From contig NZ_FNGW01000005.1 in assembly GCF_900103615.1 (NCBI RefSeq), positions 62,001 through 126,000 of the forward strand: DNA of 64,000 bases, read 5' to 3'. Position 1 is the first letter of the stretch, and every line of letters begins with the position of its first letter. The notes beneath the pieces are model-generated. The model did no database searches. It worked only from the letters and a program-made list of their open reading frames with translations, and was not told the origin of the DNA. Source of the DNA: Romboutsia lituseburensis DSM 797. Its GTDB lineage: Bacteria; Bacillota; Clostridia; Peptostreptococcales; Peptostreptococcaceae. A program made the position numbers and the translations under genes. Of the stretch, positions 1-7,808 are shown one piece after another.

Positions 1-1407
1 ATAATCACATTCATTCAAATATTTTTTTATTATGTTATTTAAACTTTCAACTCCAATATTTTTTAATATTTTCATCATTGCTTTATTTCTATATATATGA
101 TTATTTGTGTTTTTGTCTATTATAACAACACCTTCTGGAAGTGTTTGAAGTAACAGCTTATATGTTTTTTCACTTTGTTCTATATCAGTGATAACATTTT
201 CCATATTACTTATATCTATAGCTATCGTAAGTAACATTTTTATATTGTTTAATAAAATTGTTGTAGTTATAAATTCAATTGTTTTTCCAGTTTTAGTTTC
301 TATCTTCGTAGATATTTTTTCAGCTTTACCCATACAGACTAAATTAATATTATTTATAAATTTAGCCTTAGATATTTCATCTGTTGATAAAATCATATCC
401 TCAATTGATAATTTAGTTTGAGATTCATTTAAGTTTAACAAACTAATAGCTTTGCTATTTATGTATTTTATACTATTCATATTATGAATTATTACACCAT
501 CATTTAAAACATCCATTAATTTTTTATATCGCTCTTCACTTTCCTTTAGCTTATTTTTTATTAATGTACTTTCAGTTATATCACTTAAGATACAAATAAT
601 CACTCTATTTTCATTTAATACTTCTTTAACGCATTCAAACTTATATATCTTTCCATCATAACTTTTTAGATTTTTTTCTATATTTAAATTTTGAATTTGT
701 TCTAATATATCTATTGAATTTAGAAACTTCGAATTCATATGCTTGAATATATCAATTTCATTTTTATGTAAATCTATATTCATCATTAACTTAAAAGCTT
801 TATTCATATAGATGCATTCTTTATCTTTATTTAAAATAAATATAGCATTTTTTGAATCCATAATTGATTTTTTTATATCGTTATTTAACTCTAATATTTC
901 ATTTTTATATTGGTTTTGTAAGTTACACGCTAATATTGTTTTATTAGTAATTTCTAAAATTTGTTTTTTATTGGAGATTAATTTCATCTTTTCTTTCTTA
1001 ATTTCATTTTCTTTATTTTTTATATAATTTATAATTATAAATTTTGATATAGATAAATTTAATATAGCATATATAATTAATTCATATTTTATTTTCATTA
1101 TTATACTTAAAACATTTAAAACACTTAGAGATACTATAACTATAAAATATGTATTTTTTAACTTGTACTGATTTTTAAAAACTTTAATAACTATAACCGT
1201 CATTGTTATAGGGATTGATAATAAGTAAGCTTTCAAATTTAATATTCCTATAATAGCATGAATGAAAAAAACAAATGCTAAATATATAAAAGCCTTTTTA
1301 TTATAAGTTTTAAATAATATAACCGATATAAATATAATAGAAATAATTAATGTTAAATTAAAAAGTTGCAAAGTATCAATATTTATAGTTAGTTCTTTCA
1401 TTCTCAT
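1..1407 (-). CDS. PAS-domain membrane sensor protein (N-terminal part, cut by window edge)
   Basis: This gene runs off the left edge, so its output domain (histidine kinase, GGDEF or other) cannot be seen and its function is not named. The readable 469 codons begin at an ATG; a second ATG two codons later is an equally possible start, and the ribosome site (GGATGGTG) is weak. Residues about 10-130 are a run of hydrophobic helices, so the sensor is membrane anchored. A charged coiled coil follows. Three PAS-like units then begin near residues 183, 290 and 412; the second opens with SEERYKKLMD and the third with SEKTYKLLLQ. It lies downstream of sigK on the same strand but behind the sigK terminator. 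A candidate extended -10 (TGCTACTAT) lies in the 249-base gap upstream. Confidence 0.75.
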   Translation of the reverse strand, partial: MRMKELTINIDTLQLFNLTLIISIIFISVILFKTYNKKAFIYLAFVFFIHAIIGILNLKAYLLSIPITMTVIVIKVFKNQYKLKNTYFIVIVSLSVLNVLSIIMKIKYELIIYAILNLSISKFIIINYIKNKENEIKKEKMKLISNKKQILEITNKTILACNLQNQYKNEILELNNDIKKSIMDSKNAIFILNKDKECIYMNKAFKLMMNIDLHKNEIDIFKHMNSKFLNSIDILEQIQNLNIEKNLKSYDGKIYKFECVKEVLNENRVIICILSDITESTLIKNKLKESEERYKKLMDVLNDGVIIHNMNSIKYINSKAISLLNLNESQTKLSIEDMILSTDEISKAKFINNINLVCMGKAEKISTKIETKTGKTIEFITTTILLNNIKMLLTIAIDISNMENVITDIEQSEKTYKLLLQTLPEGVVIIDKNTNNHIYRNKAMMKILKNIGVESLNNIIKKYLNECDY

Positions 1408-1648
1408 CACCATCCACTCATTTTTATTATTTTGCGATATATATTTACTTTTTGCTTACACTTTCCTTATTAACTTTTACATGTAATTGTATTTTATTTC
1501 CTTTTTTGATATATAAATAATAGTAGCACATTGTTTTATTTTTTTTTGTCAGTTTTTGAGCACTTTTTATTAAAATTATTTGCTATAAAATAATGGTTTT
1601 TGTTGAACTTTCTAAGTTTATTTCTATTCTTTTGTTTTTATATACCAA

Positions 1649-1673
1649 AAAAAAGCCTATGTAAGGCTTTTTT
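1649..1673 (-). terminator. Intrinsic terminator overlapping the end of sigK
   Basis: A 10-bp stem (AAAAAAGCCT with AGGCTTTTTT, loop of five bases) is followed on the minus strand by a run of eight T. The sigK stop codon lies inside the hairpin, so sigK should end as the last gene of its transcript. Confidence 0.85.
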
Positions 1674-2307
1674 CTGGTTTAAGCTCTTTTCTTAATTTCT
1701 TAAGAGCCCTCTTTTCAATTCTAGATACATAAGATCTAGAGATATCAAGTTTTTGCGCTATTTCACGCTGAGTTTTATATCCACAAGTAGTTAATCCATA
1801 TCGTAGAAGTACTATTTCTTTTTCTCTTTTAGTTAATATTTTGTCTAATTGTTCATATAGTTTACCAATCTGAACCTTTAGCTCAACTTGATCTAAAATA
1901 TAATCAATATCGGTACCTAATACATCAATTAAACTAATTTCATTACCCTCTTTATCCATTCCAATAGGGTCTTGAAGAGATACTTGAACTTTATTTTTTT
2001 TATTTGTTCTTATATTCATTAATATCTCATTTTCTATACATTTGGATGCATAGGTTGCTAATCTTGTACCTTTATCTACGTTATAAGTTTCTATAGCTTT
2101 TATTAATCCTATCGTACCAATGGATATAAGATCGTCTTGATCCTCACTAGAATTGTTATACTTCTTAGCAATATGCGCTACTAGTCTCATGTTTCTTTCA
2201 ATCAAAATTTCTTTTGCATTTTCATCTTTGTCTTCTTTAAATTTTGTTAGATATGTTACTTCTTCTTCAGGGGTTAATGGTTTTTCAAATGATTTAAGAA
2301 TAGTCAA
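1657..2307 (-). CDS. sigK: RNA polymerase sporulation sigma factor SigK, uninterrupted and lacking a pro-sequence
   Basis: Late mother-cell sigma factor that directs coat and spore maturation genes. The 216 residues show sigma-70 region 2 (RNMRLVAHIAKKY near residue 38, GTRLATYASKCIENEIL near 80, with the SigK hallmark EGNEISLIDVL) and a region 4 helix-turn-helix at about 180-206 (QREIAQKLDISRSYVSRIEK). The start is TTG behind AAGGGGGTGG. An in-frame TAA at 2323-2325, six codons upstream, rules out the roughly 20-residue pro-peptide that Bacillus SigK carries. C. difficile SigK is likewise known to lack a pro-sequence, but in many strains its gene is split by the skin element; here the frame is intact. 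It follows a PBP gene and has its own candidate promoter. Confidence 0.93.
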   Translation of the reverse strand: MTILKSFEKPLTPEEEVTYLTKFKEDKDENAKEILIERNMRLVAHIAKKYNNSSEDQDDLISIGTIGLIKAIETYNVDKGTRLATYASKCIENEILMNIRTNKKNKVQVSLQDPIGMDKEGNEISLIDVLGTDIDYILDQVELKVQIGKLYEQLDKILTKREKEIVLLRYGLTTCGYKTQREIAQKLDISRSYVSRIEKRALKKLRKELKPEKSLT

Positions 2308-2360
2308 CAGGCCACCCCCTTCTTATGGTGTTTCATTTTAAATTATATGAAAGTGGCCTG
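2308..2360 (-). promoter_or_regulatory. sigK upstream region: candidate SigE-type -10 and a hairpin over the ribosome binding site
   Basis: On the minus strand CATATAAT (2342-2349) matches 7 of 8 bases of the SigE -10 CATACAAT; no convincing -35 was found, so the promoter is tentative. In a longer read-through transcript, CAGGCCAC (from 2360) can pair with GTGGCCTG (ending at 2308), which contains the 3' part of the sigK Shine-Dalgarno sequence. An inner TTTCAT/ATGAAA pair could extend the fold. A transcript starting at the SigE-like site would lack the upstream arm and so escape the hairpin. Confidence 0.4.
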
Positions 2361-2395
2361 CTTAAATTGCTTGTTTTTTTTATATTTATTTTTAT

Positions 2396-4066
2396 TTATT
2401 TATTCAATTGTGTGCATATTTCTTTAAACATTGGTACTGCTGACTTACTTTTTCCCTCTATTCCTTCTACTAATACAGTGATTGCATACTTGGGTACTTT
2501 CTCTGGATAAAATCCTGTTATCCATCCATGATTAACTGCCTTTTTATTTAATGTACTTTGAGCTGTACCAGTCTTAACTCCACACCCACCATTTAAATCT
2601 TTTAAATCTTTACCTGTACCTTCCTTTGATACGTCTTTCATCATCTCTTTAACTATTGTAAGAGTATATGGTGATATAATTTCTTCAGGCTTTGAAGTTT
2701 TAAAACTTTTAACCATGTTCTTATCTTTATCTAATATGCTATCATATATATATAATTGTTTATATGTACCATTATTAGCTATTATTTGAGTCATCTGATT
2801 TATTTGTAACGGTGTAAAGCCTAAATTACCTTGGCCTATTGCAAGATTATTTATAGGTATACTATCCTCTATTTTTCTATTATTCTCTTCTTCTAATCCT
2901 ATGCCTACAGGTTCATTTAGATGTAACCTTTTCGCACATTCTATAATTTTATCTTCCCCAACTTTTTTGGCTATATCAAAAAATGCTGTATTACATGAAT
3001 TTGAAAATGCCTGCTGTAATGTTTGTATGCCGTGCCCATCTCTTTTATGACAATTTAAAATCTGTTTAGTTTTACTACTTACCTCTACTTTTCCAGTACA
3101 ATTATATGTGTAATTTTCATTTATTACATCTGCATCTAGAGCTGCATAAAGCACAACTAATTTAAATACTGAACCAGGAGGGTATATGCTTTGCATAGTT
3201 CTATTTACAAGTTCTCCTTTTTCACTTTCAAAGTATTTAGCTATATTATTTTGGTCGAAGTTAGGTCTAGAACTTAATGCTAAAATCTCCCCTGTATTTA
3301 TATCTGATATAACTACTGCTGTTGGATTTTCTTCTTTGTCTGCTATTTTTTCTACTTTTCTTTGGATATCTTTATCTATTGTTAATTTTATATTCTTTGC
3401 ATCTTCATTATCATTTACAGTTTTTATACTACCTTTTAAAATACTTAAATCCTTTGTATTTCCAGATGCACCTGCTTTAAATGCAGACACATATTTTTCA
3501 TTAGATTCTTTTAACACCTTATCCATAGATTTTTCAATTCCTGATTGACCAACTTTATCTTTAGTGCTTATATGACCTAAAGTATGAGATAATAGTCCAT
3601 CTGATGCATATCTTAATGTTTTTTCTTCAACAATAATATTATCATCTAATAGTTTACGTTTTGTCTTATCATCGATATTATCTACTTCAATTTGAAATAC
3701 TTGTGATTTCAATTGCTTTTCTATATGCTTATAAATTTCTGATATTTGCATATTGCTGCTGTTTTCTACTATATTTCTTGTATTAACATCATTTAAAAAC
3801 TTATTTTGTTCTACTATCATAATATCTTTTTTTACAGTGTCAGTAAGAGGTTTTTCATTTCTATCATAAATTACACCTCTTCCACTATTTAATTCTACTT
3901 TTTGTATGCTTTGTTGTTCTGATTTTTCTTTATACTTATCAGCTTCTAAATATTGTATTGTTGTTAGTCTATATATTAAAAATGAGTATATTATTATAGC
4001 GCATGACATCATTACCCATGCACGCCTTACAATTTGTTTAGGTATATTACTTTCTTTTCTTGACAT
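2396..4066 (-). CDS. Class B penicillin-binding protein (PbpI/SpoVD-like transpeptidase)
   Basis: Peptidoglycan D,D-transpeptidase anchored by one N-terminal membrane helix (about residues 14-34), with the active domain outside the membrane. The three penicillin-binding motifs are intact: SVFK with the acylated Ser299, SCN at 357-359, and KTG at 498-500. At 556 residues it has the PBP dimerisation region (GRGVIYDRNEKPL near residue 62) and no C-terminal PASTA domain, unlike Bacillus SpoVD. In Bacillus the mltG-trmR-trhP-udk group is also followed by a class B PBP gene (pbpI/yrrR), and here it directly precedes sigK, so a role in spore or cell wall synthesis is likely. Start ATG lies behind AAGGGGTGA, which is buried in a hairpin. 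Confidence 0.88.
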   Translation of the reverse strand: MSRKESNIPKQIVRRAWVMMSCAIIIYSFLIYRLTTIQYLEADKYKEKSEQQSIQKVELNSGRGVIYDRNEKPLTDTVKKDIMIVEQNKFLNDVNTRNIVENSSNMQISEIYKHIEKQLKSQVFQIEVDNIDDKTKRKLLDDNIIVEEKTLRYASDGLLSHTLGHISTKDKVGQSGIEKSMDKVLKESNEKYVSAFKAGASGNTKDLSILKGSIKTVNDNEDAKNIKLTIDKDIQRKVEKIADKEENPTAVVISDINTGEILALSSRPNFDQNNIAKYFESEKGELVNRTMQSIYPPGSVFKLVVLYAALDADVINENYTYNCTGKVEVSSKTKQILNCHKRDGHGIQTLQQAFSNSCNTAFFDIAKKVGEDKIIECAKRLHLNEPVGIGLEEENNRKIEDSIPINNLAIGQGNLGFTPLQINQMTQIIANNGTYKQLYIYDSILDKDKNMVKSFKTSKPEEIISPYTLTIVKEMMKDVSKEGTGKDLKDLNGGCGVKTGTAQSTLNKKAVNHGWITGFYPEKVPKYAITVLVEGIEGKSKSAVPMFKEICTQLNK

Positions 4067-4073
4067 AAAATCA

Positions 4074-4112
4074 CCCCTTAGATACTTGTCATTTTTGACA
4101 ATTTCTAAGGGG
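4074..4112 (-). promoter_or_regulatory. Hairpin enclosing the PBP ribosome binding site
   Basis: CCCCTTAGA and TCTAAGGGG form a perfect 9-bp outer stem, and TTGTCA/TGACAA a 6-bp inner stem, in the leader of the PBP gene. The Shine-Dalgarno sequence AAGGGGTGA is the 3' arm, so folding would hide it. It lies about 40 bases after the udk stop codon. A partial T-run after the stem leaves termination as an alternative role. Confidence 0.6.
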
Positions 4113-4152
4113 TTAATACTAAATTCATAAATTCTTCATATTTAATTTATTA

Positions 4153-4782
4153 TTAATTTAATTGTGTTCTTATTTTACTGATAACTATGTCTATTGCAAC
4201 TTCATTTTGTCCACCTTCTGGCATAATTATATCAGCATATTTTTTATACGGTTCTATAAATTGATCATGAGCAGGCTTTACTGTAGCTAAATATTGTTCT
4301 ATAACTGAATCAACAGTTCTTCCTCTCTCTTTTATATCTCTTTGTATTCTTCTAAGTATTCTTATATCATCTTCTGTATCAACATATATTTTTATATCTA
4401 ACTTATCTCTTAACTCTTCATCTTCTAATATCATTATACCTTCAACTATTATTATATCCTTAGCAGCTATATTAACTGTTTCATCTTGCTTTCTCGTATG
4501 AAGTTCATAGTCATATATTGGTTTTTCTATACTTTTACCTTCACATAAATCATCTATATGTTTTATAAGTAATTTATTATCAAAAGAAAGTGGATGATCA
4601 TAATTAGTTTTTAGTCTTTCTTCAAAAGTTAAATGTGTTTGGTCTTTATAGTATGCATCTTGCTCTATTGTTGCTATGTTTTCTTCTGGAATGTTTTCCA
4701 TTATAGCTTTACATACTGTACTTTTACCAGATCCAGTTCCTCCAGTGATTCCTATTATTAATGGTCTTTTTTTATTTTTCAT
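4153..4782 (-). CDS. udk: Uridine kinase
   Basis: Phosphorylates uridine and cytidine to UMP and CMP with ATP or GTP (pyrimidine salvage, cytoplasm). The 209 residues match the usual family length. The P-loop GGTGSGKS is at residues 14-21, followed by the family motif EQDAYYKD and the substrate region [22 protein letters not shown] is the lid region. It lies 36 bases downstream of the U32 protein gene, in the order mltG-trmR-trhP1-udk also known from Bacillus. In that genome a second U32 gene lies just before udk; here there is no room for one. ATG start behind a GGAGAG-type site. Confidence 0.95.
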   Translation of the reverse strand: MKNKKRPLIIGITGGTGSGKSTVCKAIMENIPEENIATIEQDAYYKDQTHLTFEERLKTNYDHPLSFDNKLLIKHIDDLCEGKSIEKPIYDYELHTRKQDETVNIAAKDIIIVEGIMILEDEELRDKLDIKIYVDTEDDIRILRRIQRDIKERGRTVDSVIEQYLATVKPAHDQFIEPYKKYADIIMPEGGQNEVAIDIVISKIRTQLN

Positions 4783-4818
4783 CTTGTAGTACTCTCCTTA
4801 CTAAGTTAGATTATTGCT

Positions 4819-5745
4819 TTATATTTCATCATTTGGATTTTCTAAATAAAACCCTGATGTAAATTGCCTATTACTGATTTCCTTTAATTCATCTAACCAC
4901 ACAGAATTAAATTTCCACTCTTGAGGATTTTCATAAAATTTATCTATTGCTACTCTATAAGCTTTAGTTACCCTCTTTATATATTCAGCATCTTTCATTC
5001 TTCCTTCAATTTTTAAGCTAGTTATGCCTGATTTTATAAGTTCTGGTATATATTCTATCATACATAAATCACTTGAGTTAAATAAGAATGTTCCTTTTTC
5101 ATCTTCATAAACAGGGAAGTACTCTCCTGGTCTTTTTTCTTCCATTAGTCTATAGGATTTTTTGCTTATTTCTTTTTGCGGATTTTTACCTTTTATAAAG
5201 TTACTTAATAGAGGTCTTCCAGAATAAGATATAGTCATAACACCATGTACAAAAACTTCTATATCTAATTCAAGTGGAGTTTTAGCTCTAATTTGAGCAA
5301 TCTCATCACAAGATAACTCTCTTGATACAACAACTCTCTTTATGCCTTGTTCAAACCAAAACTTAGCAGATATATAGTTTGTAGTATTAGCTTGATCACT
5401 TAAATGTATTTCCATATTAGGTATAGTATTTTTAACTATCGAAAGCATTCCAGGATCAGATATTACTATAGCATCTACACCTAAACACTCTAAGCTTTTT
5501 AAATATTCTTCAATTTGATTAAAATCATCATCATGAGGTAATATATTAACTACTACATAAACCTTACTTTTGTTTTTATGTGCAAATTCAATTCCTTCTA
5601 TTAATTCTTCTTTTGAAAAAAGATTATTTATAGAAACCATCCCAAATACTTCTCCACCTATATATACAGCATTCGCTCCATTTTCAATATTAGCTTTTAA
5701 CTCAGCTAAATCTCTAGCAGGTGCTAATAATTCTACATTATGCAT
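4819..5745 (-). CDS. trhP1: U32 family protein, TrhP1 (YrrN)-like, lacking the usual cysteines
   Basis: U32-family proteins of the TrhP type hydroxylate the wobble uridine of tRNA to ho5U; the product is then methylated by TrmR, which is encoded immediately upstream with an 8-base overlap. At 308 residues it is the short form, like Bacillus YrrN, not the roughly 400-residue YrrO/TrhP2. The family signature (FxxGxxC...GxC) is present as VHGVMTISYSGRPLLSNF, but both cysteines are replaced (Thr171 and Pro178), and the later cysteine pair seen in E. coli-type members is also absent (EISKKSYR). The tail SLKIEGRMKDAEYIKRVT is well conserved, so the gene is not decayed. It may be a partner subunit without an iron-sulfur cluster. 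The assignment rests on context, length and family. Confidence 0.8.
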   Translation of the reverse strand: MHNVELLAPARDLAELKANIENGANAVYIGGEVFGMVSINNLFSKEELIEGIEFAHKNKSKVYVVVNILPHDDDFNQIEEYLKSLECLGVDAIVISDPGMLSIVKNTIPNMEIHLSDQANTTNYISAKFWFEQGIKRVVVSRELSCDEIAQIRAKTPLELDIEVFVHGVMTISYSGRPLLSNFIKGKNPQKEISKKSYRLMEEKRPGEYFPVYEDEKGTFLFNSSDLCMIEYIPELIKSGITSLKIEGRMKDAEYIKRVTKAYRVAIDKFYENPQEWKFNSVWLDELKEISNRQFTSGFYLENPNDEI

Positions 5746-6406
5746 TTATGTCACCTCTTTCAGCTTTCTTATAGCTAAGTGCCACTCCATCGCCTATAGG
5801 TATAAGTGATGTGTCTAAATAGTTACATGTACATATATAATCTAAGTAACTTCTCATTCTTTTAACAATAGTCTTTTTTCTTCTTATTACAAAATCGTCG
5901 TGTGCTACCATACCTTTGTACAGTATATTATCCGATATTAAAAGCCCATCAACTTTTAATTTATCTATAACCATATCATAGAATAATTGATATTGTCCTT
6001 TTGCTGCATCTAAAAAGATCATATCAAATTCTCCATCAACTTCTTTAAGCTTTTCTTCAGCATCGCCTTCTAAAATAGTTATATTGTTTTCAAGTCCAGC
6101 CAATTTTATATTTTCTTTAGCTTTTTCTATCATTTTTTCATTTCTTTCAACTGTAATTATTTCAACATCCTCTCCTAAAGTAGATGCAAATAATATTGAA
6201 GAATATCCTATAGCACATCCTACCTCTAATATTCTTTTAGGCTTTTGTACTTTTAATAATACCTTTAATAATTCAGAAACTTCTTTATGAACTATAGGCA
6301 CATTATTTTCTAATGCATATACTTCTAAATCTCTCAGTAACCCTTCTTTATCTGTTAAAGTATTTCTTATATATCCTTCTACTAACTCATTTACTATATT
6401 ACTCAT
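5738..6406 (-). CDS. trmR: tRNA 5-hydroxyuridine methyltransferase TrmR (O-methyltransferase family 3)
   Basis: SAM-dependent O-methyltransferase expected to convert ho5U34 to mo5U34 in tRNA, which broadens wobble decoding. The SAM-binding motif ILEVGCAIGYSS begins near residue 59; the metal-binding region FDMIFLDAAKGQY and ISDNILYKG follow, as in catechol-type methyltransferases. The 222 residues agree with Bacillus TrmR (YrrM). It sits between mltG and the TrhP1-like gene, the same order as in Bacillus, and its 3' end overlaps the next start, which suggests translational coupling. Older annotations call such genes generic O-methyltransferases. Confidence 0.88.
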   Translation of the reverse strand: MSNIVNELVEGYIRNTLTDKEGLLRDLEVYALENNVPIVHKEVSELLKVLLKVQKPKRILEVGCAIGYSSILFASTLGEDVEIITVERNEKMIEKAKENIKLAGLENNITILEGDAEEKLKEVDGEFDMIFLDAAKGQYQLFYDMVIDKLKVDGLLISDNILYKGMVAHDDFVIRRKKTIVKRMRSYLDYICTCNYLDTSLIPIGDGVALSYKKAERGDINA

Positions 6407-6482
6407 TTAATTCACTCCTTAAGAGGCAAAAAAAATTAATGCTAATTTATAAAATTAATCTTTTTTTACTTGTTAATTTATT

Positions 6483-7535
6483 TTATTGTCTTTTCTGTTC
6501 GTTTAGCTTGTCTCTTTCATCTTTATATTCTTTTACAAATTTAAGATGTTCTTCATACTCTACACTATAATTGTTACCACCATTCATTTTAGCTACGAAA
6601 TATAAATATTTAGTATCCTCTGGGTACAGTGTTGCCTCTATGGACTTTATTCCTGGATTAGAAATAGGTGTAGGTGGCAATCCTTTATTTTTATAGCTAT
6701 TGTATGGAGAATCTATTTTTAAATCATCGTATGTTACTATTTTTTTTCGTTGAGGGAATATGTATTGTATCGTCGCATCAGACTGTAATGGCATGCCTAT
6801 TTCAAGCCTATTGTAAAATACACTAGCTATTATAGGTCTATCTTCATCTAATACAGCTTCCTTTTCAACTATAGATGCCAAATTTACTACTTTTTGCAGT
6901 GTCATGTTTAGCTCTTTTTGTCTTTTCCTTAATTTATCATTATATACATTATCAAACGCAGATAACATTTCTATTAGTATTTCTTTTTCAGAAAGCTCTT
7001 CCGTAAAATAATAAGTTCCGGGATATAAAAAACCTTCTAATGAAACAATATCATCTTGTTTTAAATATTTAAAGTCATCATAAAATTCTTGTGGTTTTAT
7101 TATTAAACTCTCATAATTCGTTTTATTTCCAAGTTTTTTATTAACCAACATAGTTATAATTTCTTTAGATGTAGATCCTTCTGGAATAGTTATTTTTATT
7201 CCATCTTGATATATTTTACCAGATATGAGTAGGTTAATAATATCATTATTTGAATAAGATTGATTTATTAAATATTTACCTGCTTTCATTTTTGGTGAAC
7301 TATTGCTTACTTTAGCTACAGTTTTAAATAAAGTTTTATTCTTTATTAAGTGATTTTCATATAATATTTGTGCAATTGTGCTTGTGCTCGACCCTTGTGG
7401 TATATCGATTACTATATCTTTTTTATTATTTTTATCATACGGACCTATTTGTATAAATATGAACACACCTATTAAAATTAATATTATAGCAGAGGATATT
7501 ATTGTAAATTTCCACTTATTTTGATTAAAATCCAT
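6483..7535 (-). CDS. mltG: Endolytic murein transglycosylase MltG
   Basis: Membrane-anchored lytic transglycosylase that cuts nascent glycan strands and so sets their length. One N-terminal membrane helix (about residues 11-31) leaves the rest outside. A LysM-like region follows, then the YceG catalytic domain with ASIVEKEA (the catalytic Glu is probably Glu224), LQSDATIQY, and GLPPTPISNPG near the C-terminus. The length of 350 residues is normal. It is the first gene of the mltG-trmR-trhP1-udk group and has a strong promoter about 40 bases upstream. The C-terminal tail is rich in Lys, Glu and Arg. Confidence 0.93.
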   Translation of the reverse strand: MDFNQNKWKFTIISSAIILILIGVFIFIQIGPYDKNNKKDIVIDIPQGSSTSTIAQILYENHLIKNKTLFKTVAKVSNSSPKMKAGKYLINQSYSNNDIINLLISGKIYQDGIKITIPEGSTSKEIITMLVNKKLGNKTNYESLIIKPQEFYDDFKYLKQDDIVSLEGFLYPGTYYFTEELSEKEILIEMLSAFDNVYNDKLRKRQKELNMTLQKVVNLASIVEKEAVLDEDRPIIASVFYNRLEIGMPLQSDATIQYIFPQRKKIVTYDDLKIDSPYNSYKNKGLPPTPISNPGIKSIEATLYPEDTKYLYFVAKMNGGNNYSVEYEEHLKFVKEYKDERDKLNEQKRQ

Positions 7536-7573
7536 AGGATTATCTACTCCTTGTACATATTTATATCCTTTAT

Positions 7574-7602
7574 ATTATAAATCTAAGCATAAAAATTTTC
7601 AA
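7574..7602 (-). promoter_or_regulatory. SigA-type promoter of the mltG operon
   Basis: TTGAAA (7597-7602) and TATAAT (7574-7579) are separated by 17 bases on the minus strand, with an AT-rich upstream stretch. The mltG start lies about 35 bases downstream. Confidence 0.75.
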
Positions 7603-7758
7603 TAAAATTGTCGAATAAATTTATTCTATATTATAAATTATTTAGATTTATAATTATTTATTTTGATATAAATATTATTTTATTTTTGAACTTTTATTAT
7701 TATTTTATTTGCAATAGCTTATTTAAATAAATTTAACTACTATAAATATTTTAAAATA

Positions 7759-7796
7759 AAAAAGTCTAACGTTATTTTTTACACGTTAGACTTTTT
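7759..7796 (-). terminator. Intrinsic terminator after pdp
   Basis: A 14-bp perfect stem (AAAAAGTCTAACGT with ACGTTAGACTTTTT, loop of ten bases) begins 12 bases after the pdp stop and ends in a T-run on the minus strand. Confidence 0.9.
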
Positions 7797-7808
7797 ATAA
7801 TCATTTTT

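Noticed and set aside
2396-4066. Assignment of the PBP as true SpoVD
   Set aside because: No PASTA domain at the C-terminus and the neighbours fit the pbpI locus better; only the class is claimed.
7609-7615. TGTCGAA (Spo0A-box core) upstream of the mltG promoter
   Set aside because: A single 7-base match upstream of a SigA promoter is expected by chance in this much intergenic DNA, and mltG has no known Spo0A link.
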